Shown piece after piece: positions 25,467-36,765 of a DNA stretch of 64,000 nt. Under the pieces are notes generated by a model. It worked only from the letters and a program-made list of their open reading frames with translations, did no database searches and was not told where the DNA came from. This DNA comes from Gillisella vitis (GTDB lineage Bacteria; Pseudomonadota; Alphaproteobacteria; Rhizobiales; Rhizobiaceae): positions 620,001 to 684,000 of the forward strand of contig NZ_LMVL02000003.1 in assembly GCF_001541345.2 (NCBI RefSeq), given 5' to 3'. Made by a program: the position numbers and the translations under genes. The first letter of the stretch is position 1; every line of letters starts with the position of its first letter.

Positions 25467-26180
25467 TTTTGGTGGTAAGGCGGCGCGGATCATTTCGACT
25501 GCCTTGCCGCTATTGCCGATCAGCGCGCCGAATCCTCGCTTAACCAGATCGGCTTCGGCGTCAGCATTTTCCGAGCTGAACGGTTGGATAATCGCAGGCA
25601 GATTGGCGCTGGCGGCGGCCAGTTGCACAAGGCTGCGGCAGGTTTCCAGAACCGGCTGGGCATGGTGCGGTGTCTCGGCCTGGATGGCGGTGACAACCGC
25701 CCCTTCATCCAGGCCAAGGCCGATCAACCGAGCCGAACTGGCGGCGATGGCGGATGCCTGGAAAAAGCCGGACGGGTTGCCGCCGAGAAGGGCAATGAAG
25801 GGTGTGCTGCCATCGGCAAGCCCGGCTCTTGCTTCTTCGACCCGCAAGAGTGCATCCAGTCGCTGGCTATCGGCGGCTGTTGATGCGTCCGTCAACACCA
25901 GCCCATCCGGCTTCAGCGCCATCAGCCGGGCGAGAAGAGCGGCGAAGTCATCATGGTCCAGTCCGGCAGAGAGATGAAACAGCACGGGCAGGGCGGACGA
26001 CGGGTTTTTTTGTCGCCAGCTGGCATATACTGCGGCTGGATCAGTGCCGCCAAAAATCAGTGCATCAGGGACATCGGATGAGTCCCCTTGTTCTGTCTCG
26101 ATCAGCAATAGCACCTGGCAATGTTTGTCCCTGAAGAAAAGCAAACACAGATCCTTCCGATCCTCATGGTTAATCGACAT
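25455..26180 (-). CDS. CitE/HpcH-like protein, probably without catalytic residues
   Basis: A 241-residue protein whose layout follows the HpcH/HpaI aldolase and citrate lyase beta family: DGLVLTDASTAADSQRLDALL, FIALLGGNPSGFFQASAIAASSARLIGLGLDEGAV, and a late LVKRGFGALIGNSGKAVEMIRAAL. The metal-binding Glu and Asp expected in the ESP and GxEDL motifs read GNP and GLDEG here, so activity is doubtful. The family call is from pattern only. It overlaps the convergent flavin reductase-like gene by 12 nt and is divergent from the DUF2336 gene with a 74-bp gap. Confidence 0.55.
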   Translation of the reverse strand: MSINHEDRKDLCLLFFRDKHCQVLLLIETEQGDSSDVPDALIFGGTDPAAVYASWRQKNPSSALPVLFHLSAGLDHDDFAALLARLMALKPDGLVLTDASTAADSQRLDALLRVEEARAGLADGSTPFIALLGGNPSGFFQASAIAASSARLIGLGLDEGAVVTAIQAETPHHAQPVLETCRSLVQLAAASANLPAIIQPFSSENADAEADLVKRGFGALIGNSGKAVEMIRAALPPKSGL

Positions 26181-26254
26181 GGTGAACCAATCTTAAACTT
26201 TTCTCGCATACCATAATGGCAATGGGTCGGGTTTTGTTTTGATTGGGGTTGTCA

Positions 26255-27391
26255 GTGCTTGTAAAGGCTTTCTTTCGCTGGTCTGAAACCGCAAAGGCGT
26301 GCGATCGGGCGAAGGCCGCCAATGCGCTGGGCCGGGCCTATCTCCATTCACCGATGAGCGAAGACGATCGGCGCTCCACCTCTGTCGCCATGACCTATCT
26401 TCTGGACGATCCCTCACCCAAAGTGCGGCTGGCACTGGCCGAGGCTCTGGCCTGTTCGGCTGAGGCGCCGCGCGCCATCCTGGTGCCCCTCTGTGAAGAC
26501 CAACCGGAGATCGCCTCGCGGGTGATTCTCTGCTCGCCCGTGTTGCAAGACCGTGACCTGGTCGATCTGGCCGGTCGAGGCAGCGGCATGACACGGGCCT
26601 TTATTGCCGCGCGTCCGCAGCTTTCCTGCGCCGTGGCCGCCGCTCTTAGCGAGATTGGCGACGTGCCGGAATGCCTGGTGCTGCTCGATAATCCCACCGC
26701 CGCCGTTTCGCCTTTCAGTCTGCTGCGGCTAGCCGAACGCCATGGCGCTCATGATGGGGTGAGGGGCGTGTTGCTGGAGCGGCTGGACTTGCCGGGCCGG
26801 GCGAGGCATCTGCTGGTTTCACAGGCCAGTCAGGCGCTTGCAGCCTCCGGCCTGCTGCGGTTTTCCCTTGGGGAAAGCAAGCTCACTCGGCTGAACCGCG
26901 AAATCGGCGTCAGCGCAGCCGCAGTGATTGCCGGTGAAGTCAGCTTTGATGAAATTCCCGATCTGGTCGAGCAGATGCGCATCAATGGCCAATTGACGCC
27001 CGCCTTGCTGATCGAACTGTTGTGCCGGGGCAAGGTGGATTTCTTTGCCAGCGCTATCGAATCGCTGAGTGGCTTACAGGAGCGCCGGGTGCGCTCGATT
27101 CTGGCGACGGGCCGCATGCATGCTGTGCGAGCGCTGCTTCTGTCCGCCGGTCTTGACCACACAATTGCACCGCTGTTCGTTGAGGCTGTGCTGCTTTGGC
27201 GTCATGCCGTGCAAACGGCGACCCATGGTGAGATCGGCAGCATTTGCCAGCCGCTTCTTGCCAAGGGCAACAAACTGGCGTCTAGCGATGCAGCGCGGCA
27301 ATTGCTGGATCTGGTGGAAACCATGCTTCACCAGGACGAGCGTCGACAGGCCCGCCAATATGCCGCTCATCTTGTGGTCGATGCTGCCTGA
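26255..27391 (+). CDS. DUF2336 (alpha-helical repeat) protein
   Basis: A 378-residue, Ala/Leu-rich protein of HEAT-like helical repeats, matching DUF2336, an alphaproteobacterial family of unknown function. Repeats are visible as DDRRSTSVAMTYLLDDPSPK, VRLALAEALACS, and VLQDRDLVDLAGRGS. No ATG lies near the front: GTG at 26255 with GGGG 6 nt upstream is the likely start; TTG at 26243 is possible. Cytoplasmic; probably a protein-binding scaffold. Confidence 0.8.
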   Translation: MLVKAFFRWSETAKACDRAKAANALGRAYLHSPMSEDDRRSTSVAMTYLLDDPSPKVRLALAEALACSAEAPRAILVPLCEDQPEIASRVILCSPVLQDRDLVDLAGRGSGMTRAFIAARPQLSCAVAAALSEIGDVPECLVLLDNPTAAVSPFSLLRLAERHGAHDGVRGVLLERLDLPGRARHLLVSQASQALAASGLLRFSLGESKLTRLNREIGVSAAAVIAGEVSFDEIPDLVEQMRINGQLTPALLIELLCRGKVDFFASAIESLSGLQERRVRSILATGRMHAVRALLLSAGLDHTIAPLFVEAVLLWRHAVQTATHGEIGSICQPLLAKGNKLASSDAARQLLDLVETMLHQDERRQARQYAAHLVVDAA

Positions 27392-27418
27392 TCTCTTCTG
27401 GGATGTGGTCGTTCCGCG

Positions 27419-27817
27419 TTATTTGGTCAGTTTTTTTGCGGCCCAGGCATAGGTATCGGTGACCACATGTACCGGGGTGGTAAACACCATCTTGATATCT
27501 TCCTTGCCGGGCAGAACCTGTTTTACATTGTTGATGGCACGATCCGCCAGAGACCGCTTTTCAGCTTCCGGTACCGGATCGGCTGGCGTTGCTGGGACCG
27601 CTGTCACGGTCGTCTGGGGAGGTGTCACCGTCTGCTGCTGACAAAAGGCAACGACGCTGGGGAAATTCACATTGGAATATTGCCCCAGCACATTTTCCGT
27701 ATCGCGATTGCACAATTCCACCGAAACCCAGCGCTGCTCGGCGGTGGCGATATACTGGCATTGGCTGACGCTGTCATTGCATCCCAGAATGGTCATGATC
27801 ACGAGTGAGGCTTGCAT
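27419..27817 (-). CDS. Small cysteine-containing hypothetical protein
   Basis: A 132-residue protein from ATG 27817 (AAGGA 7 nt upstream). The N-terminus MQASLVIMTILGC is hydrophobic but short; the Cys residues (LGCNDSVSQCQ, VELCNRD, AFCQQQ) suggest an oxidised, exported protein. A Pro/Thr-rich linker in the middle leads to a helical C-terminus. No family recognised. Confidence 0.6.
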   Translation of the reverse strand: MQASLVIMTILGCNDSVSQCQYIATAEQRWVSVELCNRDTENVLGQYSNVNFPSVVAFCQQQTVTPPQTTVTAVPATPADPVPEAEKRSLADRAINNVKQVLPGKEDIKMVFTTPVHVVTDTYAWAAKKLTK

Positions 27818-27952
27818 CGGCTCGTCCTTCCAGTCAGTAAAGTTATCAGTAACGCAACAAGATTGGCGCAACCAAGACCAATCGGCCCTCGGACAAAAAA
27901 ATTATAATACATAATCTTTTTGTCCGGTTGGGTGGTCTTTCAGGATCGACAG

Positions 27953-28438
27953 ATGTCCATGAACATTTCCTCCTTGGCAATCACCATTGAACCGCCCCGC
28001 CAGCCCGACGTGATCCGGTTGCTGGATCTCTCCGATGCTTATATGGCTGCACTCTATCCAGCGGAAAGCAACCATCTTCTCGACGTGTCATCCCTGGAAA
28101 AGCCTGATGTCCATTTTTTCGTGGCGCGCCATGAAGGGCAGGTGGTGGGCTGCGCCGCCATTGTCGAGGCTGGCGATGGCACGGCGGAGATCAAGCGGAT
28201 GTTTGTCGACCCGCAATCAAGAGGCCTTTCCCTCGGCAAGAAGCTGATGGCAGCTTTGGAGGACCAGGCAAAAAAGCTTGGCCTTGAAGCGCTGCGCCTT
28301 GAGACGGGTATCAGCCAGCCGGAAGCCATTGGTCTTTACCGAAAAGCCGGCTTCCAGGAAATCCCGCCATTCGGCTCCTACCGTCCCGATCCGCTCAGCC
28401 TGTTCATGGAAAAACGCCTGGAAAATCCATCAGCTTGA
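27953..28438 (+). CDS. GNAT-family N-acetyltransferase
   Basis: A 161-residue acetyltransferase with the GNAT core: HFFVARHEGQVVGCAAIV (strand pair), EIKRMFVDPQSRGLSLGKKLMAALEDQA (acetyl-CoA pyrophosphate loop, an R/QxxGxG/A-like RGLSLG), and IGLYRKAGFQEIPPFG. It resembles the YjgM/PhnO-like small acetyltransferases; substrate unknown. AGGA lies 7 nt before ATG 27953. It ends convergent to parE. Confidence 0.88.
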   Translation: MSMNISSLAITIEPPRQPDVIRLLDLSDAYMAALYPAESNHLLDVSSLEKPDVHFFVARHEGQVVGCAAIVEAGDGTAEIKRMFVDPQSRGLSLGKKLMAALEDQAKKLGLEALRLETGISQPEAIGLYRKAGFQEIPPFGSYRPDPLSLFMEKRLENPSA

Positions 28439-28441
28439 ATA

Positions 28442-28477
28442 GGCCAAGCCCAAAATCTGTTTGGGTCCGGCCTTCTT
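28442..28477. terminator. Hairpin between convergent acetyltransferase and parE
   Basis: Nested arms GGCC / GGCC and CCCAAA / TTTGGG around ATCTG, followed on the plus strand by TTCTTCGTT. It is the only stretch available to stop transcription of either gene. Confidence 0.5.
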
Positions 28478-28488
28478 CGTTGAAGGGT

Positions 28489-30603
28489 TCAAATATCCAG
28501 ATTTTCCGCAAAGGCGGCCCGTTCCTGAATAAACCGGAAGCGGGCTTCCGGTTTTGTGCCCATCAACGCGTCCACGGCATCACGGGTGCCTTCGAAATCG
28601 ACATCGTCGATCTCGACTTTCAGCAGCATCCGCTTGGCTGGGTCCATGGTGGTTTCCTTCAACTGGGCCGGCATCATTTCACCGAGACCTTTGAAGCGGC
28701 CGATTTCGACTTTCTTGCCTTTGAAGGTGGTTTCCATCAGTTCGGCACGGTGGGCGTCATCGCGGGCATAGACCGTCTTTGCACCCTGGCGGATCACGTA
28801 GAGCGGCGGCACGGCGAGATAGAGATGATTGCCCCGGATCAGTTCCGGCATTTCCTGATAGAAAAAGGTTATCAGCAGCGAAGCGATATGGGCACCGTCC
28901 ACATCGGCATCGGTCATGATAACGATGCGCTCATAGCGCAGGTCTTCATCACGATATTTGGTGCGGGTGCCACAGCCGAGCGCCTGGATCAGGTCGGCGA
29001 TCTGCTGGTTGGCCATCAGCTTTTCACGGCTGGCGCTGCCAACATTGAGGATTTTGCCTCGCAGGGGCAGAATGGCCTGGTTGGACCGGTTACGGGCCTG
29101 CTTGGCCGAGCCACCAGCCGAATCGCCCTCGACGATGAACAGTTCCGCGCCCTCGGCGGTGTTCTGGGCGCAATCCGCCAGCTTGCCGGGCAGGCGCAGC
29201 TTGCGCACCGCTGTCTTGCGGTTGACTTCCTTTTCCTTGCGCCGCCGCAGCCGTTCCTCGGCCCGCTCGATTACCCAGTCTAGCAGCTTGGCAGCTTCAT
29301 TTGGATTGTCGGCCAGATAATGGTCGAACGGATCGCGCAGGGCGTTTTCAACCAGTCGCTGGGCTTCCACCGTCGCCAGCTTGTCCTTGGTCTGACCGAC
29401 GAATTCCGGCTCGCGGATAAAGACCGACAGCATGCCGACCGCCGAGATCATCACGTCATCGGTGCTGATCTGCTGGGCGCGCTTGTTCTGAGTCAGTTCG
29501 GCATAATTCTTCAAGCCTTTGGTCAGCGCAATGCGCAAACCGGCCTCATGCGTGCCGCCTTCGGGCGTCGGGATTGTGTTGCAATAGGAATGAACCTGCG
29601 GATCGCCGCCATACCAGGTAATCGCCCATTCCATTGCGCCATGGCCGCCGGTCTTTTCGGTCTTGCCGGCAAAAATTTCGCGGGTGACGGTAAATTCCTT
29701 GCCCAGGGTCGCGGCCAGATAATCCTTCAACCCGCCGGGGAAGTGAAACACTGCCTTATCCGGGATATCGCCGCCGGTGGTCAAAATCGCCGGATCGCAG
29801 GACCAGCGGATTTCCACGCCGCCGAACAGATAGGCCTTGGAGCGGGCCATGCGGAAAATCCGGCCCGGATCGAATTTTGCGTGATCACCGAAGATCTGCG
29901 GATCGGGGTGAAAGCGCACCCGCGTACCACGCCGATTATGGACATCGCCCAATTCTTCTAGCCCGCCCAATGGCACACCGCGCGAAAACCGCTGGCGATA
30001 GAGCTTGCGATTGCGTGCCACTTCCACTTCCAGCAGATCAGACAACGCATTGACGACGGATACGCCGACCCCGTGCAAGCCGCCGGAGGTCTCATAGGCC
30101 TTGCCGTCGAATTTGCCGCCCGCATGCAGCTTGGTCATGATCACTTCAAGGGTGGATTTGCCCGGCACCTGCGGATGCAGTTCGACAGGAATACCGCGAC
30201 CATTGTCGGAAACCGTCAGGAATCCTTCGGCATCCAGATGGACATCGATGAAATTGGCATGGCCAGCCACCGCCTCGTCCATCGAATTGTCGATGACTTC
30301 AGCAAAAAGATGGTGCAGAGCCTTTTCGTCCGTGCCGCCGATATACATGCCGGGACGCATCCGTACCGGCTCCAGCCCTTCCAGAACGCGGATGGAGGAC
30401 GCACCATAATCGTCGGGATTGCCGGTGGAGGCGGGCGTGGCTGAGCCGAAAGCCACTGCCTTGGCCGGGGTCTCCGGTTGGGCGGGGGCAGTGGCGGCAA
30501 CCGTCACATCGGCAGCACCTTTCTGCGTCTTCGCCGGCTTGGGGGGCGTTGACGGCAGGGCGGCGAAAAGGTCGTTGTTATCGTCCATGATCTTGTCTGT
30601 CAT
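28489..30603 (-). CDS. parE: DNA topoisomerase IV subunit B
   Basis: ATPase subunit of the decatenating type II topoisomerase. 704 residues: Pro/Ala-rich N-terminal extension of about 60 residues, GHKL ATPase (EVIDNSMDEA, DNGRGIPVE, LHGVGVSVVNAL), transducer domain, TOPRIM (EGDSAGGSAKQARNR, DADVDGAH), and the GyrB/ParE C-terminus (GRFKGLGEMMPAQLKETTM). The ParE rather than GyrB call rests on length (no long insert) and the short C-terminal tail. The partner parC is not in the window. An in-frame ATG at 30591 is an alternative start. Confidence 0.94.
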   Translation of the reverse strand: MTDKIMDDNNDLFAALPSTPPKPAKTQKGAADVTVAATAPAQPETPAKAVAFGSATPASTGNPDDYGASSIRVLEGLEPVRMRPGMYIGGTDEKALHHLFAEVIDNSMDEAVAGHANFIDVHLDAEGFLTVSDNGRGIPVELHPQVPGKSTLEVIMTKLHAGGKFDGKAYETSGGLHGVGVSVVNALSDLLEVEVARNRKLYRQRFSRGVPLGGLEELGDVHNRRGTRVRFHPDPQIFGDHAKFDPGRIFRMARSKAYLFGGVEIRWSCDPAILTTGGDIPDKAVFHFPGGLKDYLAATLGKEFTVTREIFAGKTEKTGGHGAMEWAITWYGGDPQVHSYCNTIPTPEGGTHEAGLRIALTKGLKNYAELTQNKRAQQISTDDVMISAVGMLSVFIREPEFVGQTKDKLATVEAQRLVENALRDPFDHYLADNPNEAAKLLDWVIERAEERLRRRKEKEVNRKTAVRKLRLPGKLADCAQNTAEGAELFIVEGDSAGGSAKQARNRSNQAILPLRGKILNVGSASREKLMANQQIADLIQALGCGTRTKYRDEDLRYERIVIMTDADVDGAHIASLLITFFYQEMPELIRGNHLYLAVPPLYVIRQGAKTVYARDDAHRAELMETTFKGKKVEIGRFKGLGEMMPAQLKETTMDPAKRMLLKVEIDDVDFEGTRDAVDALMGTKPEARFRFIQERAAFAENLDI

Positions 30604-30905
30604 TTGCTTGTGGTCTTCAGCGGAGCGCCGTGAAGAATTTTGTCTTGCTATTGGGCCTACGCTCGTCCGTCCCTGGCGCTTTCGGCGCAGTTTCCGGTTT
30701 GTTCCTGATTAGCCCATATCCTCGGCAACAATCAACCGATTGTGTCCATGCGCGCCCATTCCTTTTATTGCCTGTTGCGGCAAGGACGCGGGAGAATTAT
30801 GTCGCACTTGGTCAAACCATGTCCATTCAGCCTGTTTTCAAGGAAAACTTTTGCGTTTCTCGTGACGGCGTGGCAAGGCTGCGCCGTTAAGGAGACCTGA
30901 TCCCG
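30604..30905. other. Intergenic between divergent parE and hydrolase genes
   Basis: About 300 bp that must hold two divergent promoters. No repeat or RNA structure recognised. AAGGAG at about 30890 is a ribosome site for the downstream gene, though 11 nt away. Confidence 0.5.
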
Positions 30906-31799
30906 ATGCGGATGTCCACAGTTCATTTGTTCGCCCCCGTGGTTCTGGCCGCTCTCTGCTCGGTCGCCAGCTCTTTGCCTGCAACGAGTGCGCCTGCCGT
31001 TAGCCTCAAACCGTTCAAGGACGAGCTGTTTTCCGGTCAGACCGTGCTGGAAAGCCGCGACAAGGGCGATTTCCAGACTATCGACTATCAGGAAATGCGC
31101 GACATCAATGGCCGCGACGAAATTCCTGAGCGCCGGGTCAAATCCGCCTACGTCTCGCTTGGTGTGCGTCACCAGCAGAAGGATGAGACGCTGGATCTCG
31201 GTGATGCCGGCAAGCTGGATGTGACGAGGACCGGACCCTCGGATGGTGCGGCCTTCACGGTGATCTTCATTCACGGCCGGGGCGGGGACCGCCGCCTTGG
31301 AGCCGATGACTACAAATTCGGCGGCAATTTCAACCGGCTGAAAAACCTCGCCAGCGACAATGGTGGAACCTATTACGCACCTTCCGTCCGATCCTTCGAC
31401 CAATCGGGGGTAACGCAGGTCGCGGCTCTGATCGATTATGCCTCGGCCCATTCAGGCGGCCGTCCAGTGGTGCTATCCTGCGCGTCCATGGGCAGTTTCA
31501 TCTGTTGGGGCCTGACCCGTGACGAGCGAATCGTTGCGAAACTGTCCGGCATGGCCATTCTGGGCGGTGCCAGCGATCCGGATTTTACCGCCAGTGCAGC
31601 CTTCAAACGCAAGCTGCCGATGTGGTTTACCCATGGCAGCCGCGACAGCGTCTATGCTGCCGGTGACCAGATCGCGCTTTACGAACGTCTGCACCGCACT
31701 GGCTATCCAACCCGTTTCACGTTGTTTCTGACCGGTTCTCATGGGACGCCGGTGCGCATGACCGACTGGCGCGCCGTGCTTAACTGGCTGATTCGCTAG
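30906..31799 (+). CDS. Secreted alpha/beta hydrolase
   Basis: A 297-residue protein with a signal peptide (FAPVVLAALCSVASSLPATSA). The alpha/beta hydrolase fold is visible: FTVIFIHGRGGDRR (oxyanion loop), nucleophile elbow SCASMGSF (Ser of ASMGS), acid GSRDSVY, and His in GSHGTPVRM. Likely an esterase or serine hydrolase of unknown substrate, in the periplasm. ATGs at codons 1 and 3 are both usable. Convergent with the GGDEF gene. Confidence 0.8.
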   Translation: MRMSTVHLFAPVVLAALCSVASSLPATSAPAVSLKPFKDELFSGQTVLESRDKGDFQTIDYQEMRDINGRDEIPERRVKSAYVSLGVRHQQKDETLDLGDAGKLDVTRTGPSDGAAFTVIFIHGRGGDRRLGADDYKFGGNFNRLKNLASDNGGTYYAPSVRSFDQSGVTQVAALIDYASAHSGGRPVVLSCASMGSFICWGLTRDERIVAKLSGMAILGGASDPDFTASAAFKRKLPMWFTHGSRDSVYAAGDQIALYERLHRTGYPTRFTLFLTGSHGTPVRMTDWRAVLNWLIR

Positions 31800-31827
31800 A
31801 AACTGCTGTTTTTGGGAGCGCCAGGTT

Positions 31828-33024
31828 TCAATTTTCCCTGGCAAATTCCAGATCGAGCTGGGCTGATCCGCTCACGCAGACGCGGTTGCGCCCGCTGCGC
31901 TTTGCCTCGTAAAGGGCCGCGTCGGCGCGGTTCAGCAGGTCTTCCAACGAAACCGTTGCCGTGAGGCCTTCCGCTACGCCTAGACTGGCCGTTGTCACCT
32001 GGCCCCTGCCTTTGCCCAAGTGCGGGATGTTCATGCACTCGATTGACTGGCGGATGGCCTCTGCTGTGGCACAGGCGTCGTCGACATCGGTATTCGGCAG
32101 CAACACGAGCATTTCCTCGCCGCCGTAGCGGAAGGCGAAGCCTTTTTCACCGGCATTGTCGCGAATGCACTGGCTGACGGTTCGCAGACACTCATCCCCT
32201 TCCAGATGGCCGTGCACATCGTTGTAAAGCTTGAAGTCATCGATATCGAGCATAATGGCGCAAACACGTTTTGCCGGCGTTTTGCCTTTCCACATGTCGG
32301 TCGCAACCTGCACCAGAGAGCGACGGTTCAGCAGTCCGCTCAATTCGTCACGGGCGGCATTGTGTTCCAATTGCTGTTGCAGCAGGCCAGCGCGCAGCCT
32401 GTTGAGGAAATTCAATCGATCGGTATGTTCGAGAAAATAGGCACTGAGCGCCAGGAAAATCGCGATCGTGATGTAGAAACTGATCAGCCCGCTATAGGTG
32501 ATGTCGTCGAAGGAGCCGTTCAGCTTTGCGGTTTTCAGCAGAACGCCGCACATCAGCGTCAGGCCGATCACCACGATATGAAACCGTGGCCGCAGCGCAA
32601 TGACGAAGAACAGGAAGGCTGCGACATTGCCGTTCTGATAAACAAACATGTATGGGCTTTGGCTGTAGATTGCGACCGACATCGGCAGGAGAATGCTGAG
32701 TGTGCCAATTCCCAGCGACAGAAGTTCGTAATTAAGGGCTGTGCGCCAGCGTCTGACGGCAAGCACGCTGATAATTGCGAAAGGCGTGAAGATCCCGAAG
32801 CGTACGATTAGCAGTTTGTCGAACACATCGGCCATCATCGTCGCGTCACCGATGAAAACGGCGTCGTAGATAAGCGTGCCAACCACCGCCCAGAATGGTG
32901 TCAGTTTGACCCGATTGGCAACATATTCCTGAAGAAACTCCGCTTCTACGGCAGGGCTGAACCGCAACGCCGGGAAGCCGCGGGCAATTTGCCGGTCGAT
33001 GGCTTCAAGGGATACGGTGGCCAT
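31828..33024 (-). CDS. Membrane GGDEF-domain protein (putative diguanylate cyclase)
   Basis: A 398-residue protein from ATG 33024 (GGAGAG upstream): about six membrane segments in the first 200 residues, then a GGDEF domain (DELSGLLNRRS, MLDIDDFKLYNDVHGHLEGD, RYGGEEM). The active-site motif reads GGEEM instead of GGEEF. The RxxD inhibitory site expected five residues before it is absent (sequence GEKGFAF), so product inhibition at this site is unlikely. It probably makes c-di-GMP; the odd last motif residue makes activity likely but not certain. No sensor domain other than the membrane part (MASE-like) is recognised. Confidence 0.87.
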   Translation of the reverse strand: MATVSLEAIDRQIARGFPALRFSPAVEAEFLQEYVANRVKLTPFWAVVGTLIYDAVFIGDATMMADVFDKLLIVRFGIFTPFAIISVLAVRRWRTALNYELLSLGIGTLSILLPMSVAIYSQSPYMFVYQNGNVAAFLFFVIALRPRFHIVVIGLTLMCGVLLKTAKLNGSFDDITYSGLISFYITIAIFLALSAYFLEHTDRLNFLNRLRAGLLQQQLEHNAARDELSGLLNRRSLVQVATDMWKGKTPAKRVCAIMLDIDDFKLYNDVHGHLEGDECLRTVSQCIRDNAGEKGFAFRYGGEEMLVLLPNTDVDDACATAEAIRQSIECMNIPHLGKGRGQVTTASLGVAEGLTATVSLEDLLNRADAALYEAKRSGRNRVCVSGSAQLDLEFAREN

Positions 33025-33576
33025 TGCGGCTCTCCGGTTGACTAAGGGGAAACAAGCTTTCCGCATACGCCGAAATACCGCTTTGGAGAAGCGCCATCAT
33101 CGAGAAACGTCAGAACAATTTAAAAAGTTTTGCCAAGACCTCATCGGGCACGCGGACAGTCCAGGATTTGGCTCTCAAGTCTATTGAATGAGACGGACCC
33201 TAAGCTTTTACTGCTGGCGTTTTTCTTATTCGGAAAAACCGGCTCCGGCCGTATCTGAAAAACTTTGTTTTAACCCCTAAAAACACAGGGTTAAGTTGCT
33301 ATCCTGCATGAATTAACGGCATGTTGCATTGCAACTTGCCTTTTTTGCCGCCACGTCCTTTTATAGGGTGTCTATAGCCTGTCGCGTTCAAATGGAATCA
33401 GCTGAGCGATAACGGACATGCGGAAAACAAATAAAAGCGCGACATTGTTGAATCCAATAAATACGCCGCGCTTTAATGTGGAAGATTATTGTTTGTGATT
33501 TCCCTGGTGTCGGTTGAGGCGCAAAGAGCGGTTTCCAGCGAGCCAGGGTCATGGAATCAGGGTGGGTTGGATCGAT
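33025..33576. other. Long intergenic region before tpiA
   Basis: About 550 bp between divergent genes with no supported ORF. It contains an inverted repeat AAAGCGCG / CGCGCTTT (33434-33441 and 33467-33474, 25-nt loop) about 100 nt before tpiA, and GTCGCGTTCAAATGGAATCA at about 33380-33400, which looks like another rhizobial intergenic repeat. No RNA gene recognised. Confidence 0.5.
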
Positions 33577-34347
33577 ATGACACCAGATGTACGTCCGCTT
33601 GTTGCGGGCAATTGGAAGATGAACGGAACCCGCGACGCGCTTGATCAGATCAAGGCGATGGCCGAAGGCGTGAAAGGGCCGCTCAGCGAAAAAGTGGACA
33701 GTCTGATTTGCCCGCCGGCCACGCTGCTTTACGTGGCAACCGCGCTCTGCGACGACAGCCCGCTGCTCATCGGCGCGCAGGATTGCCATCAGAATGCGTC
33801 CGGCGCCCATACCGGCGATATTTCGGCGGAAATGGTCGCCGATTGCTTCGGAACTCATGTCATTGTCGGTCATTCCGAACGCCGTACCGATCACGCAGAA
33901 ACCGATCATCTGGTGCGTGCCAAAGCGGTTGCTGCCCATGCGGCCGGACTGACGGCCATCATCTGCATCGGCGAGACAGCCGATCAGCGCAAAGCAGGGC
34001 AAACGCTGGATATTCTCAAGCGTCAGCTCTCCGGTTCCGTGCCGGATGAAGCGCTTGCCGAAGATACGGTCATTGCCTATGAGCCTGTCTGGGCGATCGG
34101 CACAGGGGTTACGCCGACTGTCGCAGACGTGACCGAGGCCCACGCTTTCATGCGGGCCGAGTTGACGCGTCGCCTGGGCGATGAGGGTGCTAAAATGCGA
34201 ATCCTCTATGGCGGTTCCGTCAAGCCCTCGAATGCCAGGGAACTAATGGGTGTTGCCAATGTGGATGGTGCGCTGATTGGCGGCGCAAGCTTGAAAGCCG
34301 CTGATTTCCTTGCCATATACGGTGTCTATTCGGATTTGACAGCCTGA
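33577..34347 (+). CDS. tpiA: Triosephosphate isomerase
   Basis: Interconverts dihydroxyacetone phosphate and glyceraldehyde 3-phosphate in glycolysis and gluconeogenesis. 256 residues from ATG 33577. Conserved sites: GNWKMNG (substrate Lys), VGHSERR (catalytic His), [11 protein letters not shown] (catalytic Glu and loop 6), [11 protein letters not shown] (phosphate loop). The frame is open 63 nt further upstream, but the family starts at [17 protein letters not shown]. Confidence 0.97.
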   Translation: MTPDVRPLVAGNWKMNGTRDALDQIKAMAEGVKGPLSEKVDSLICPPATLLYVATALCDDSPLLIGAQDCHQNASGAHTGDISAEMVADCFGTHVIVGHSERRTDHAETDHLVRAKAVAAHAAGLTAIICIGETADQRKAGQTLDILKRQLSGSVPDEALAEDTVIAYEPVWAIGTGVTPTVADVTEAHAFMRAELTRRLGDEGAKMRILYGGSVKPSNARELMGVANVDGALIGGASLKAADFLAIYGVYSDLTA

Positions 34348-34372
34348 TCTTTGTTGAAAAGGGCTTTCTTTG

Positions 34373-34411
34373 CGGCGGCTCCTCGTGTAGAGAGCCGCCG
34401 AATGTTGTTTT
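34373..34411 (+). terminator. Intrinsic terminator after tpiA
   Basis: CGGCGGCTC / GAGCCGCCG stem (34373-34381 and 34392-34400) followed by AATGTTGTTTTG. It lies just before secG. Confidence 0.65.
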
Positions 34412-34444
34412 GACTTGGCCCTACGTGGGCAGGATGGATCGTCC

Positions 34445-34831
34445 ATGCAGACCGTACTGATCGTCATTCACCTCATAATCGTGATTTCGCTTGTCGGCGT
34501 CGTGCTGATCCAGCGGTCCGAAGGCGGCGGGCTTGGGATCGGCGGCGGCTCAGGCTTCATGTCGGCACGCGGCGCGGCCAATGCCCTGACCCGGACAACG
34601 GCTATTCTGGCGACGCTGTTTTTCATCACGTCGCTCGGACTTGGCATTCTCTCGCGCTTCGAGGCAAAGCCGACCGATATTCTCAATCGTATTCCGGCTG
34701 GCCAGCAGGCACCGTCCGGCAATATTCTTGACCAGCTGCCTGGCGCACCGGCGACAACTCCAGCGCCTGCCAATGGCGCTTCGACAGCGCCCGCACCGGC
34801 CCAGCCCGGCGCTGTTCCGACCGGCAACTGA
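34445..34831 (+). CDS. secG: Preprotein translocase subunit SecG
   Basis: Small subunit of the SecYEG channel. 128 residues from ATG 34445: two membrane segments (LIVIHLIIVISLVGVVLIQ and TTAILATLFFITSLGLGIL) around the conserved GGGLGIGGGSGFMSARGAAN loop. The C-terminal Pro/Ala tail (about 50 residues) is longer than in E. coli and common in rhizobia. Followed by a strong terminator. Confidence 0.95.
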   Translation: MQTVLIVIHLIIVISLVGVVLIQRSEGGGLGIGGGSGFMSARGAANALTRTTAILATLFFITSLGLGILSRFEAKPTDILNRIPAGQQAPSGNILDQLPGAPATTPAPANGASTAPAPAQPGAVPTGN

Positions 34832-34853
34832 TCGGTCTGGTTCGTCTTCGCTC

Positions 34854-36584
<1,731 letters not shown>

Positions 36585-36613
36585 GGCCGTCAAATATCAG
36601 GACAATACAGATA

Positions 36614-36643
36614 AAACCCGCCCGCAAGGCGGGTTTTTGTTTT
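36614..36643 (+). terminator. Intrinsic terminator after pyrG
   Basis: CCCGCC / GGCGGG stem (36617-36622 and 36628-36633) then TTTTTGTTTT. Confidence 0.9.
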
Positions 36644-36765
36644 GGATGGGGTTAAAGAAAGATCGCTGCCAGAGAAATTATTTCGCCACTCTATTGCAAC
36701 TCATCACGATGGCAGTTCAGTAAGGTATTTCTAGCAAGAATGGGTTGAACTAGGACTATAACAAA

